Assembly (NCBI GenBank): GCA_964518905.1
Contig: CAZFJL010000018.1
Span: 1 to 64,000 of the forward strand
Source: RDYZ01 sp964518905
GTDB taxonomy: Bacteria > Cyanobacteriota > Cyanobacteriia > Cyanobacteriales > Geitlerinemataceae
DNA length: 64,000 bases
Reading direction: 5' to 3'
The first letter of the stretch is position 1, and each line of letters begins with the position of its first letter. The notes beneath the pieces are model-generated. The model was not told where the DNA came from. It saw nothing but the letters and a program-made list of their open reading frames with translations, and ran no database searches. This document shows positions 34,258 through 43,519 of the stretch, in pieces. Position numbers and translations under genes: made by a program.

Positions 34258-34296
34258 ATTCCCAGAGATAAAGTTGCGATCGGGTTTTGTTCGGTT

Positions 34297-34956
34297 CTAG
34301 CTATGAATCCGAGGTTCTGGATGTAGCGTCGCCAGTAGCTCACTTTCCACGATCGCCAGTTCCGCCAACCGCGCATCCACCACCTCCCGCTCAAAATACG
34401 TCGTCGCCAACACCCAGTACGCGCCATAATGCCGCGCCTCCGACGCCATCAAACTCCGATAAAATTTCGCCAGCTCGCGATCGGGCAAATGATCCGCCAG
34501 CAGCCCCAGCCGCTCATGCGATCGCGCCTCGATCAACCCCGACACCAGCAGCAAATCCAACATGCGATCCGGCTCATTGCGTCGCACCAGCGCTTTTAAC
34601 CCACCCCCGTAGGGCGGCGCAGGTAGCGGCGCAAGATCTACGCCCCGTTGTTGCAAAATGCGATTCACCTGCTCGAAATGTTCCAACTCTTCCCGCGCGA
34701 TCGCCGTCAGTTCCCGCACCAGTTTTTCATTCGAGGGATAGCGGCTCATCAAACTCAGCGCCACCCCGGCGGCCTTGCGCTCGCAGTGGGAATGATCGAG
34801 CAAAACCGTGTCGAGGTTGGCTAGCGCTTGGGCGATCCAGGCGTCCGATGTGGGCGTGACGAGCCACTTGATTTTAGTGGTGTCGCGGGGCTCGATCGCG
34901 GGTGGTGTCACGCTGGCGGTGGTTAATGCGGTGGCGGCGGTGGGTGCGATGGGCAT
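34297..34956 (-). CDS. miaE: tRNA-(ms2io6A)37 hydroxylase MiaE-type
   Basis: MiaE is a diiron monooxygenase that hydroxylates the isopentenyl group of modified adenosine 37 in tRNA. The 219-residue helical protein has the carboxylate/His ligands in EELEHFEQV, IEARSHERLGLL and SEARHYGAYW. It also has LDHSHCERKAAGVAL near the N-terminus with a further Glu. The N-terminal 25 residues are Ala/Thr-rich and poorly conserved, and the start could be further inside. Neighbours are unrelated. Confidence 0.9.
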   Translation of the reverse strand: MPIAPTAATALTTASVTPPAIEPRDTTKIKWLVTPTSDAWIAQALANLDTVLLDHSHCERKAAGVALSLMSRYPSNEKLVRELTAIAREELEHFEQVNRILQQRGVDLAPLPAPPYGGGLKALVRRNEPDRMLDLLLVSGLIEARSHERLGLLADHLPDRELAKFYRSLMASEARHYGAYWVLATTYFEREVVDARLAELAIVESELLATLHPEPRIHS

Positions 34957-35170
34957 GATGGGAAAACCGGGGATTCGTCCTAGGAGTCGGATCGTAGCAA
35001 ACCGGCGAAGCCGATCACAGCATCAAGACCTATGATCAAACGGAAACCATTACACTGAGCATGGTTCAACGTCATCACCAATCCCCCAGAGAATCCCAAA
35101 CCGATCTCATGATCTCGTGTGTCGTTAACCCGAACTGCTCCATCCCGTTGCCGTCTTCCCCACACGTCCT

Positions 35171-36163
35171 ATGCCGTTTTTTCGCCAGCCTAAAATTTGG
35201 GATCTTCCCGAGTCTCGCATCACCGCCGAGCACATTTTTCTCAATCGTCGCCGGTTCTTGAAAGGTTCGATCGCCGGTGGGATGGGGCTGGCGCTACTGT
35301 CGCTGTCGGGCTGCAAAGGCACGAGCGGCAATGCGGATGATGTGGGCAACAATCCGATCGCCGGGACGCGACCAATTTCGCCCCAGCCCAGCGCGATCGC
35401 CCTCCCCGATCCCGGACGCCCGATCACCCCGCGCGACCTCGCCGCCCGCTACAACAATTTCTATGAATTTGGCGGCAATAAAGGCATCTGGCGAGCCGCC
35501 CAGTCGCTCCCCACCGAAGACTGGAAAGTGCGGGTGCATGGCCTGGTGAATCAGCCGAAAACCTATGATTTTGACGACCTGACCAAAACCTTTGGCCTCG
35601 AAGAACGTACCTATCGCTTTCGCTGCGTCGAAGCCTGGGCGATGACCGTACCGTGGGCGGGTTTCCCAATGCGTAAGCTGCTCGAAGCTGTGGAGCCGAC
35701 CAGTGCGGCAAAATTTGTCAAGTTCACCTCGTTTTATGACGAGCGCATTACCACCGGCCCCGGCTGGCGTCCGGGTTCGCTACCTTGGCCGTATCGCGAA
35801 GGCTTGCGGATCGAGGAAATGGCCAACGAACTCGCCTTTTTCGCCACCGGAGCCTACGGTCACACACTGCCGAAACAGCATGGCGCACCGATCCGCATGG
35901 TGCTGCCGTGGAAGTATGGCTTTAAGGGAGCCAAGTCGATCGTGGATATCGAGTTTGTCGCGGAACAACCGGCAACGTATTGGAATACGCTGGTTCCGAA
36001 TGAGTACGGTTTTGAGGCGAATGTGAATCCAACCGTGCCGCATCCGCGCTGGTCGCAGGCCGAGGAGCGAATTATTGCGTCGGGGAATTCGCTATCGTGG
36101 GATGTTGAGCCGACGTTACCCTACAACGGCTATGGTGAATTTGTGGCGGATTTGTATGCGTAA
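35171..36163 (+). CDS. msrP: Methionine sulfoxide reductase molybdenum subunit MsrP
   Basis: MsrP (YedY) repairs oxidised methionines of envelope proteins using a molybdenum-molybdopterin cofactor. The 330-residue protein carries a twin-arginine signal (NRRRFLKGSIAGG, about 24-36) with a hydrophobic stretch up to LSLSGC, so it is exported folded. The Mo-coordinating Cys lies in YRFRCVEAWAMTVPW, and HGLVNQPKTYDFDDL and GAPIRMVLPWKYGFKGAKSI are further family motifs. No MsrQ heme membrane partner gene is adjacent. The start at 35171 leaves a normal Tat N-region. Confidence 0.95.
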   Translation: MPFFRQPKIWDLPESRITAEHIFLNRRRFLKGSIAGGMGLALLSLSGCKGTSGNADDVGNNPIAGTRPISPQPSAIALPDPGRPITPRDLAARYNNFYEFGGNKGIWRAAQSLPTEDWKVRVHGLVNQPKTYDFDDLTKTFGLEERTYRFRCVEAWAMTVPWAGFPMRKLLEAVEPTSAAKFVKFTSFYDERITTGPGWRPGSLPWPYREGLRIEEMANELAFFATGAYGHTLPKQHGAPIRMVLPWKYGFKGAKSIVDIEFVAEQPATYWNTLVPNEYGFEANVNPTVPHPRWSQAEERIIASGNSLSWDVEPTLPYNGYGEFVADLYA

Positions 36164-36290
36164 TGGTCTGAATTCGTAGCGCAAGCATCTTGCCTGCTCT
36201 GGCCGACTCGACACCCGCATAACCCAACTCAATCAACACCACCGAGAGCTTCAACACCTCAGCGCTTTTTTCGACCTTTGGACGATCGCC

Positions 36291-37643
36291 ATGCTAAACC
36301 CCTTCTCCCGTTACAAACCTCTCCGATCCCGCTGGCGATTTTCCAGTGCCATAGGTCGAAACTGGGGCATTTGGCTGTGCGCGATCGTCACATTTTTCGC
36401 CTGCTATGCCTGTGCGCCGTTGTGGAATGCAGGCGATCGCGCTGATCAAGCCAACCCCGAGGCGATCGAACTCACCCTCTGGCAGGGCATCAACCCGCCG
36501 CCCAACCGCGACGTGTTCGATCACCTCGTCGATCGCTTCAACGAAGCCCACCCCGACATTCACGTCAATTCGATCTACGCCGGACAAAGTGAGCAGCAAA
36601 TGCCCAAGGTGCTAACGGCTGTTGTCGGTGATGTGGCGCCGGATATCCTCTGGTTTTCGCCCACGGCAACGGGTCAATTCGTTAATTTGGACGCGATCGC
36701 CCCGCTCGATAATTGGTTCGCCGAGTCATTAACGGTCAGCGAACTCGAACCCGCGCTCTACGATGCGATGCTTGAGTCGCGCCACATTTGGTCTGTGCCG
36801 ATGGCCACCAATAATATCGGCATTTTCTATCGTCCTAGTCTGTTTGAAGCTGCCGGAATTGAAACGCTTCCCACTTCTTGGTCAGATTTACTAGAAACCA
36901 CGAAACAGCTTACGGAAGATACCAACGGCGATGGACAAACCGATCGCTACGGCATGTTGCTTCCCCTCGGCAAAGGCGAATGGACGGTGTTTACCTGGCT
37001 ACCCTTTCTCTACAGTGCTGGTGGCGATCCGAGCCGCAACCAACGTCCGAACCTCTCAACTAAGGAAGCGCGTAACGCCCTTGGTCTCTGGACTCAGCTA
37101 ATCGCGGATGGGTCGGCGATGCTATCCCAGCCGGAACGCGGCTTTGAACTCGATGACTTTCTCGCCGGTCGCGTCGCGATGCAGCTTACCGGGCCGTGGA
37201 CGCTCGAACAACTCGAATCTACCGGCGTTGATTACGACGTTATGCCGATTCCCCAGGATACGGAAGCCGCGACGATCGTGGGCGGCGAACACCTGTTTGT
37301 GATGAAAAGTAATTCGGCACGCGAGGCCGCCGCGACTCAGTTTCTCGAATTTGCCCTAAGCGAAGAATTTCAAACGGAGTGGGCGCTGGGCACGGGCTAT
37401 TTACCCGTAAATGTCAAATCTCGCCAAAGTTCCGCCTATCAAGCCTATGTCGAGTCTCGCCCAGTTCTGAACGTATTTCTAGCGCAAATGGAATTCGCCC
37501 ATGCCCGACCCACATTCGCAGGCTATCCCCGCTTATCCGACGCCCTCGGACGCGCGATCGAGCAAAGCCTCCTGGGTACGCCTCCCTATGAAGCATTGCG
37601 ATCCGCACAAGAACGAGTCGAACGATTTTGGGATGCGTCCTGA
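36291..37643 (+). CDS. Extracellular solute-binding lipoprotein (sugar ABC type)
   Basis: The 450-residue protein resembles family 1 ABC substrate-binding proteins for sugars: LTLWQGINPP at the N-terminus of the mature domain, FNEAHPDIHVNSIYAG, VATNNIGIFYRP-like (WSVPMATNNIGIFYRPSL), ETLPTSWSDLLETTKQL, and GRVAMQLTGPWTLEQL. A basic N-terminus and hydrophobic segment end in FACYAC, a likely lipobox. No permease or ATPase genes are adjacent, so it is an orphan binding protein here. Substrates such as glucosylglycerol or maltose cannot be told apart. Confidence 0.88.
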   Translation: MLNPFSRYKPLRSRWRFSSAIGRNWGIWLCAIVTFFACYACAPLWNAGDRADQANPEAIELTLWQGINPPPNRDVFDHLVDRFNEAHPDIHVNSIYAGQSEQQMPKVLTAVVGDVAPDILWFSPTATGQFVNLDAIAPLDNWFAESLTVSELEPALYDAMLESRHIWSVPMATNNIGIFYRPSLFEAAGIETLPTSWSDLLETTKQLTEDTNGDGQTDRYGMLLPLGKGEWTVFTWLPFLYSAGGDPSRNQRPNLSTKEARNALGLWTQLIADGSAMLSQPERGFELDDFLAGRVAMQLTGPWTLEQLESTGVDYDVMPIPQDTEAATIVGGEHLFVMKSNSAREAAATQFLEFALSEEFQTEWALGTGYLPVNVKSRQSSAYQAYVESRPVLNVFLAQMEFAHARPTFAGYPRLSDALGRAIEQSLLGTPPYEALRSAQERVERFWDAS

Positions 37644-37728
37644 TGTCCACAATTTAGGGTTTGGCTCAGAAAGATTGCAGGTCATCGTTCCCACGTTCTG
37701 CGTCCCGTGAATTCGCGATAGTAAAACA

Positions 37729-38394
37729 CTAACGATCGCCAAAGATCGTACGCCCAACCCGGATCGCCGTCGCACCCGCCGCGATCGCCAGCCGATAATC
37801 GTTCGACATCCCCATCGATAGCTCATCGAGCCGCCAGCGTTTCGCTCTCCCCTGCAACTCCTGCAAAAACTGCTGCGCTCGCTCAAATAAAGCCCGCGTT
37901 TCCGCCTCCGTTAACCCCAGCGGCGCGATCGTCATCAACCCACGTACATCCAGCCGCTCCAGCGCCTCCAGCTCATCCCAATCTCGCAGCAGCTCATCGA
38001 CGTCCCAGCCAAACTTATCCGGGTCTGGCGCAAACTTGACCTGTAAGCAGAGCTTGGGACTCGGCTTTCCCTGCCCGATCGCGCGATCGATGCAACGCGC
38101 CAGTTTCAAGCTATCAACCGAATGAATCCAATCCACCTGTGCCAGCGCCGCATTCACCTTATTCGATTGGAGATGGCCGATAAAATGCCAGATAATATCC
38201 GGCAAATCCGCCAATAACTGCCGCTTTTCGATCACCTCTTGAATCCGGCTCTCGCCAATATCGCGAACCCCCGCCGCATAGGCCGCCCGGATCGCAGCCA
38301 CCGGCTTATATTTCGATACCGCGATCGCCCGCACTCCATCAGGCAGTTCCGATCGCAGCTCTGCGAGCCGTTGGGCAATCTGAGCAGCATTCAT
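37729..38394 (-). CDS. pipY: YggS/PipY family PLP-binding protein
   Basis: PipY is a PLP-holding protein without a known substrate that takes part in vitamin B6 and amino acid homeostasis. About 221 residues follow from the ATG at 38394. AVSKYKPVAAIRAAYAAG contains the PLP lysine. GESRIQEVIEKRQLL, WHFIGHLQSNKV and LSMGMSNDYRLAIAAGATAIRVGRTIFG are family signatures. A GTG at 38412 adds six residues. It lies directly downstream of pipX on the same strand, the usual pipX-pipY operon of cyanobacteria. Confidence 0.94.
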   Translation of the reverse strand: MNAAQIAQRLAELRSELPDGVRAIAVSKYKPVAAIRAAYAAGVRDIGESRIQEVIEKRQLLADLPDIIWHFIGHLQSNKVNAALAQVDWIHSVDSLKLARCIDRAIGQGKPSPKLCLQVKFAPDPDKFGWDVDELLRDWDELEALERLDVRGLMTIAPLGLTEAETRALFERAQQFLQELQGRAKRWRLDELSMGMSNDYRLAIAAGATAIRVGRTIFGDR

Positions 38395-38495
38395 AAACTC
38401 AGCTTCACTCACGTTGTTAGACCAATCTCCTCATACTTTTCTGGAGAAAGAATCACTTCCACCTCAAAAAATAGACATTTCAAAGCGCTTTTCGA

Positions 38496-38762
38496 CTACT
38501 GAAACGTCTGCTTATGAACACGCTGAAGCTCAGACAACTCCTCACGTATCCCCTGTCGTCGCAACTGTCGCATACGACCTTCCACAACCATTCGTGCATC
38601 CGAGCGCGTTAGAGGTTCAAACGCCAATGATCCCTGATTTTTTACCAGGAAAAATAAGCGTTGGGCGTAGAGCGTTGTAAAAAGCTCACGATTATCCTCG
38701 ACGCTACACACTCGAAATAACAAACCGAATGTTGGGTGATTAAGGTAAGTTTCGTTGCCCAT
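38496..38762 (-). CDS. pipX: PipX, PII-interacting NtcA co-activator
   Basis: The 88-residue protein matches PipX: NETYLNHPTFGLLFRVC, ELFTTLYAQRLFFLV and a helical C-terminus LRRQGIREELSELQRVHKQTF. PipX binds the nitrogen regulator NtcA when 2-oxoglutarate is high and boosts its target genes. When nitrogen is ample it is held by the PII protein GlnB. The N-terminal Tudor-like part and two C-terminal helices are complete. It is followed by pipY after about 100 bp. The upstream region has a GTA...TAC-like element with a spacer of 7, not 8, so an NtcA site is not claimed. Confidence 0.93.
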   Translation of the reverse strand: MGNETYLNHPTFGLLFRVCSVEDNRELFTTLYAQRLFFLVKNQGSLAFEPLTRSDARMVVEGRMRQLRRQGIREELSELQRVHKQTFQ

Positions 38763-39135
38763 TCAAGTGTTACGACGGTCAAACTTTGTACTGAACATAC
38801 TGACGTGCGGCTTACATGCAGCGTAACATTCTAAAAAATCAAATTCATTACGTTGCGCACCCATTTATCCCACTAACCACTGTATCAGTCGTTACTGCAT
38901 AACGAACAGAAACTTACGATGTTTTTCGACTTGGAAGTGACGATAAAGCGATGATTGCGAGCCGATCGGTATAGGACAGACGAGTTTCAGGCATTTTGCC
39001 GAAGAGTTCCGATCGTCCTAGACACATATATCAGCAAAGCCATCAATCAGACATAAAAATATCCTGCAAATTCGGAGAATTTTACCGACGTTTGCAGGAC
39101 GAAGCGCTTAATGGCTCAATCTCAAAAGCTATTAC
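38763..39135. other. Intergenic region upstream of pipX
   Basis: 373 bp hold the pipX promoter region and the apcC terminator at 39054-39098. No gene or known regulatory site was recognised in the remainder. Confidence 0.6.
39054..39098 (-). terminator. Rho-independent terminator of the apc operon
   Basis: On the minus strand CCTGCAAA (39098-39091) pairs with TTTGCAGG (39070-39063). An inner CGTCGG/CCGAA stem supports it, and ATATTTTTATG follows. It lies 38-82 bp after the apcC stop. Confidence 0.75.
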
Positions 39136-39339
39136 CTAAGCTAAACCGGCATTCATGCCTGGTTTACCGGTAACAAGTTTCACGCTTACAATTTTTCCGC
39201 CCATCTTCTGGATGCGCTGTTGCTCACGGAACCAGCTATCGTAGGGAACGAGCTTCGTAAAATAGGTATTTTGCAGCTCTCTCTGAGTCCGGATGCGCGA
39301 CTGACTCGGCACGCATGCGGTTACTCGAAACATACGCAT
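39136..39339 (-). CDS. apcC: Phycobilisome core linker ApcC
   Basis: ApcC is the small (about 7.8 kDa) linker that caps allophycocyanin core cylinders. The 67-residue protein has MRMFRVTACVPSQSRIRTQR, the CpcD-like linker fold, and ELQNTYFTKLVPYDSWFREQ. It closes the apcABC operon and is followed by a terminator. The 282-bp gap between apcB and apcC could hold a processing site that lowers linker output, which is inferred from known stoichiometry. Confidence 0.97.
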   Translation of the reverse strand: MRMFRVTACVPSQSRIRTQRELQNTYFTKLVPYDSWFREQQRIQKMGGKIVSVKLVTGKPGMNAGLA

Positions 39340-39621
39340 GACGAGAAATCCTCCTCTGCTAGGGTTGGGTCTAAAGGAAAATTTTAGCGCAAAGTTTAGC
39401 TAAATATTTTCTAAAAATTGAAATGAATTTCGATTCAGTTTTAACTGGACTCGAATGGCAGGTGGCCAAAAGTCAATACATACCAAAACACTATCCGAAC
39501 CAAAGTATTGATCCAATAATGGGCATGCACTCCCTCGTGGCACAACCTGCCGAATCGTGGAACTGTTGCCGTCACGCTAAACGTAAACTGCGAACAATTC
39601 ACCCATCAACAAAGGTTGAGA

Positions 39622-40107
39622 CTAGCTCAAGCCCGAGGAGATGTAGTCGAAGTAAACACCCATTTCTGCACCAGCATCAGCGCCGACGAGACCGGAGGTC
39701 ACTTCTTTCATTGCCTGGATAGCTTGGACGGTGGAACCGACCGGAACACCCAGCGAGTTATAGGTTTCTTTCAAACCGTTGAGCACGCGCTCATCGAGAA
39801 TCGACGGATCACCAGCTAGCATCGCGTAGGTTGCATAGCGGAGGTAGTAGTCGAGGTCGCGGATGCAAGCAGCGTAGCGACGGGTGGTGTACATGTTGCC
39901 ACCGGGACGGGTGACATCCGAGTACAACAGCGATTTTGCCACAGCTTCTTTAACGATCATGGCAGCGTTAGCGCCGATCGTAGCAGCCGCGCGAACACGC
40001 AGTTCACCGGTTTGGAAGTAGCTTTTCAGCTTGTCCATCGACGCTGCATCCAGGTATTTACCTTGAACGTCGGAGGAGTTGATTACAGAAGTAATTGCGT
40101 CTTGCAT
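39622..40107 (-). CDS. apcB: Allophycocyanin beta subunit
   Basis: ApcB (161 residues) pairs with ApcA to form allophycocyanin in the phycobilisome core, passing light energy to the photosystems. The phycocyanobilin attachment Cys is in RYAACIRDLDYYLRY (about residue 81). The opening MQDAITSVINSSDVQGKYLD and the rest are highly conserved. The stop overlaps a TTGAG/CTCAA hairpin. It is 104 bp downstream of apcA. Confidence 0.98.
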   Translation of the reverse strand: MQDAITSVINSSDVQGKYLDAASMDKLKSYFQTGELRVRAAATIGANAAMIVKEAVAKSLLYSDVTRPGGNMYTTRRYAACIRDLDYYLRYATYAMLAGDPSILDERVLNGLKETYNSLGVPVGSTVQAIQAMKEVTSGLVGADAGAEMGVYFDYISSGLS

Positions 40108-40211
40108 GGTTTTACTTATTTTCGAGTGACGAAATAAAAACGGAGTTAATGAAGTTCCGTACGATTAACGCACGGTTAAGGCGATCAATCCGCGAATGCG
40201 GAAAGGCCTTA

Positions 40212-40697
40212 TTACAGCATTGCGCCGACGACGTAGTCGAAGTAAGAACCAGCTTCAGCAGCATCGTCTGCCGACATCATCGACGTTGCAACAGCTTTCA
40301 TGCTGCGGACGCCTTCTGCAACAGCTTCGATCGGGGTTCCGAGCGAGCGGTACATTTCACGGACACCGACGATACCGATTTCTTCGATCGGAGTAACATC
40401 ACCGGAAACCACACCGTAGGTCACGAGACGCAGGTAGTAGTCCATGTCACGCAGGCAGGTTGCGGTCATTTCTTCGCCGAAGGCATTACCACCGGGAGAA
40501 ACCACATCCGGGCGTTTTTGGAACAGTTGGTTACCTGCTTCCTTGACGATGCGCTCACGCGATTCGGTCAGGACTTGAGCGATACGTAGGCGGGTTTCGC
40601 CGGAGGTAACAAAGCTCTTGATGCGCGCGAGTTCGCCGGGGCTGAGGTAACGAGCCTCTGCATCAGCATTCACGATTGATTTCGTGACGATACTCAT
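40212..40697 (-). CDS. apcA: Allophycocyanin alpha subunit
   Basis: ApcA (161 residues) is the alpha chain of allophycocyanin. The chromophore-binding Cys is in TATCLRDMDYYLRL (about residue 81). The start MSIVTKSIVNADAEARYLS is the standard N-terminus, with a GGAGGA ribosome binding site upstream (minus strand, about 40708). The long upstream region suggests an extended leader. apcE, which often precedes apcA, is not in the adjacent DNA, so the operon here is apcA-apcB-apcC only. Confidence 0.98.
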   Translation of the reverse strand: MSIVTKSIVNADAEARYLSPGELARIKSFVTSGETRLRIAQVLTESRERIVKEAGNQLFQKRPDVVSPGGNAFGEEMTATCLRDMDYYLRLVTYGVVSGDVTPIEEIGIVGVREMYRSLGTPIEAVAEGVRSMKAVATSMMSADDAAEAGSYFDYVVGAML

Positions 40698-41608
40698 GAT
40701 GTGCGATTCCTCCTAAAAGGAAAATATTACAGAATGTATCTAATCTTAAAGGGCTAACGTCCCCTTTCAATCTTCGATATTCTCCTGTATCGGGTCGGCA
40801 ATCCTGACGACCGTTAATATTTTGTAACGCAAGGTCTCGAAATGTATGGTGCTGACTTCATGGATCTGGGGTGAAGAAACTTGGCAACAGCCTGAGGCTT
40901 AAGGCTTTTCTCTCGTCTTACTGAAGCGTTGCACCGATCGCGAGCGGGGAAAGGATCTAAGCCCCAAAACGTTGGCGGTAGCAAAGAATACGGTTCGGCG
41001 GCGAGGAGAGACTGGGAGATTCATCCAGAATTTTGCCTAATTGGCGTCGGGAACTCTCTCATTTTGTTGTTTAGGATCCGTCCGTGAGCCAGTTCCTTGG
41101 TCGAGTGACATGAGAACTGATGGCTGGTCAGCGTCAGACCCAGGGCAAAAATATTTGGACGTATAGACCAAAATTCTTCAGATAGAGAATATTTTGTCGC
41201 ACTCGTTACCAGACAGGACTCTTCCTACTTTTCTTATCTCTGCCATCCAATTATGTTTTGTTTGCTCGCGGATGGACGCCGGAATCCTTGGAAGAAGCGA
41301 AACAAACCGCAACTCTAAAGTTGCAAAACGCAATACTCAGGGAAGAGAAATTAAATTTTTTCTGCACAATCTCGGGAAACAAATCAATGTGTGGTGTATT
41401 CGGGAATGGGTATTCCGGTTCGTACGGTGATGTAACCGAAGACTTAGATATTCGAGGGGATACTCCTTTCATGGCTAAAGACTGTACGAATTAATGGACG
41501 ATCGATATTGATCAAGCTGTTGATCAATATGAGTTTATGCATTAGCCGCTGCCTGAATACCCATCGAATCACCGTCTAGATAGCCTATTTTTTCCAGTAG
41601 AGCATTTT
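40698..41608. other. 911-bp intergenic region between apcA and the sigma factor gene
   Basis: It carries the divergent upstream regions of apcA and the sigma gene. Visible structures are an AAAGGG/CCCTTT hairpin (about 40749-40769) in the probable apcA leader and a perfect 11-bp inverted repeat at 41505-41530. Short frames near 41.2-41.5 kb have no recognisable product and no coding bias. Low HIP1 content. No RNA gene recognised. Confidence 0.6.
41505..41530. promoter_or_regulatory. Perfect 11-bp inverted repeat upstream of the sigma factor gene
   Basis: ATATTGATCAA-GCTG-TTGATCAATAT lies 79 bp before the start codon. It could be an operator or a stable 5' leader hairpin. There is no T-run, so it is not a typical terminator. 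Confidence 0.5.
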
Positions 41609-42571
41609 ATGAAAGCAACCCCTCGCCCGTTAAGCGTTGATACCGTACGTACGTATCTCCATGAAATTGGTCGCGTGCCGCTTCTGACTCACGAAGAAGA
41701 GATTATTTTTGGGAAGCAAGTCCGTCGATTGATGGATTTACTGGAGATTGAGGTCAGGCTGACGGAAGAATTGGGGCGGGAGCCGGAGATGTCGGAGTGG
41801 GCGAAGGCTGCGGATTCAAGTCTGGAAAAGCTGCATACCGAGTTGAACACTGGGAAACGTGCCAAGCGAAAAATGATTGAGGCAAATTTGCGCCTGGTGG
41901 TGGCGATCGCCAAGAAATACCAGAAGCGCAATCTAGAGTTTCTCGATTTAATCCAGGAAGGATCGCTCGGTCTTGAGCGCGGTGTCGAAAAATTCGATCC
42001 GGGGCGAGGCTATAAGTTCTCGACCTATGCCTACTGGTGGATTCGCCAAGCCATCACCCGCGCGATCGCCCAGCAAGCACGAACGATCCGCCTACCGATT
42101 CACATCACCGAAAAGCTCAACAAAATTAAAAAAGCCCAGCGCGAACTAACGCAAAGCCTCGGCCATAGCCCCACCTCAGAGCAAATTGCCGCCACGCTTG
42201 AGCTTGAACCGCAACAGGTTCGCGACTATCTCAGCCTTTCGCGTCAGCCGGTTTCGCTGGATCTGCGAGTCGGCGATAACCAAGATACAGAGCTGCAAGA
42301 GTTGCTGGAAGATGAGACCGCATCGCCCGAAGATTACGCAACCCAAGACTTCCTACGGCAGGATTTATCGATGTTGCTCGATAAGTTAACGCCGCAGCAA
42401 CGCGAGGTGATTGTCTTGCGCTTTGGTTTGAACGATGGCAAGGAGTTGTCTTTGGCGAAAGTTGGAGTGCGTCTGAACCTGAGCCGCGAACGGGTACGCC
42501 AACTAGAGCATCAAGCCATGTCCTATTTACGTCGCCGCCAGCACGAAATTCGCGAATATCTCGCGTGTTGA
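41609..42571 (+). CDS. Group 2 sigma-70 factor (RpoD/SigA-like)
   Basis: This 320-residue primary-like but non-essential type of sigma factor directs RNA polymerase to stress- or light-related promoters. Region 1.1 is absent. Region 1.2 opens the protein (TVRTYLHEIGRVPLLTHEEE). Region 2 includes NLRLVVAIAKKYQKRNLEFL, DLIQEGSLGLERGVEKFDP and YAYWWIRQAITRAIA. Region 3 and the region 4.2 helix-turn-helix (LSRERVRQLEHQAMSYLRR) follow. The length suits cyanobacterial SigB/SigD-class proteins, but the exact class cannot be decided. It is preceded by the inverted repeat at 41505. Confidence 0.92.
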   Translation: MKATPRPLSVDTVRTYLHEIGRVPLLTHEEEIIFGKQVRRLMDLLEIEVRLTEELGREPEMSEWAKAADSSLEKLHTELNTGKRAKRKMIEANLRLVVAIAKKYQKRNLEFLDLIQEGSLGLERGVEKFDPGRGYKFSTYAYWWIRQAITRAIAQQARTIRLPIHITEKLNKIKKAQRELTQSLGHSPTSEQIAATLELEPQQVRDYLSLSRQPVSLDLRVGDNQDTELQELLEDETASPEDYATQDFLRQDLSMLLDKLTPQQREVIVLRFGLNDGKELSLAKVGVRLNLSRERVRQLEHQAMSYLRRRQHEIREYLAC

Positions 42572-42653
42572 TGAGGGGGACGGTATCGTTAAGAAATATT
42601 GCTTTTGCCTTTCATGCTCGTCGCTTCGTTTTGTTGCGATCGCTCTTGACGTT

Positions 42654-43451
42654 ATGCCTTCCTCTCTCGCTCCCGCCTCTGTCACTCCGGTTCCGACTTC
42701 TCCCAACCCCTTTCCGGCCACGGATCGCGATTTATCGATCGGTGGTCTGGTTGCGGCGGGCAGTATTTTGGGGATCTGGGCAATCAGCCTGGTTACGCTC
42801 CTGCGTGCCGATCTAGCGCAATGGTCGTTCCTGCAAAAAATGTTGGGTCTAACCTGGCAAACCTTTCTCTACACGGGTTTGTTTGTCACGGCTCATGATG
42901 GGATGCATGGCTCGATTTGTATGACCAATCGTCGAGTCAATGACACGATCGGCGCGATCGCGATCGGCATCTATGCCCTGTTTGACTTTAAGTTTTTACG
43001 CGATCGTCACCACGAACACCACGCCCAGCCCTCCACCGAACTCGATCCGGACTTCCACGACGGCGAACACACCAATTTTGTCCGCTGGTATAGCTACTTC
43101 ATGACGCGATACTGGAGTTGGCTACGGCTCTTTTCGCTAATCGCCATTTTCCATATCGTCCATCGCCTGTTCCACATCCCCGAAGCAAACCTCGCCTGGT
43201 TCTGGGTCTATCCCTCCGTCCTCAGTTCCGTGCAGCTCTTTTTCTTTGGAACGTATTTACCGCACCGGCAGCCAAAACGCGGCTATACCAATATTCACCG
43301 CACCCAAAGCACCGAAATCGCCGAACTTTGGTCGTTCCTGAGCTGCTACCACTTCGGCTATCACTACGAACACCACGAATATCCCGGCGTACCCTGGTGG
43401 AAGCTCCCCACGGTGTATCGCCAAACGCGATCGCGTGCCGAGTCTCTCTAA
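42654..43451 (+). CDS. crtW: CrtW-type beta-carotene ketolase
   Basis: This membrane-bound diiron oxygenase adds keto groups to carotenoids, giving echinenone or canthaxanthin. The 265-residue protein has the histidine boxes HDGMH (81-85), HHEHHAQP (119-126) and the C-terminal HYEHHEYP (about 241-248), with hydrophobic segments around them. The match to the CrtW family is good in VNDTIGAIAIGIYALFDFKF. Fatty acid desaturase-like alternatives are less likely. The gene starts 82 bp after the sigma factor stop, so the two may be co-transcribed. Keto-carotenoids feed photoprotection in cyanobacteria. Confidence 0.9.
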   Translation: MPSSLAPASVTPVPTSPNPFPATDRDLSIGGLVAAGSILGIWAISLVTLLRADLAQWSFLQKMLGLTWQTFLYTGLFVTAHDGMHGSICMTNRRVNDTIGAIAIGIYALFDFKFLRDRHHEHHAQPSTELDPDFHDGEHTNFVRWYSYFMTRYWSWLRLFSLIAIFHIVHRLFHIPEANLAWFWVYPSVLSSVQLFFFGTYLPHRQPKRGYTNIHRTQSTEIAELWSFLSCYHFGYHYEHHEYPGVPWWKLPTVYRQTRSRAESL

Positions 43452-43519
43452 ATACCGCTCAAGCTCAAATAACGCCTAAGCTTGAACTACCGTCAAACCT
43501 CGTCTCTTACGAATTCCCG

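Noticed and set aside
38763..38850. NtcA binding site before pipX
   Set aside because: GTACTGAACATAC has a 7-bp spacer instead of the 8 bp of the GTAN8TAC consensus, and no matching -10 was located at the right distance.
41194..41494. Short frames of about 78 residues on either strand between apcA and the sigma gene
   Set aside because: No family resemblance, no ribosome binding site, and overlapping frames on both strands in an AT-rich leader region.
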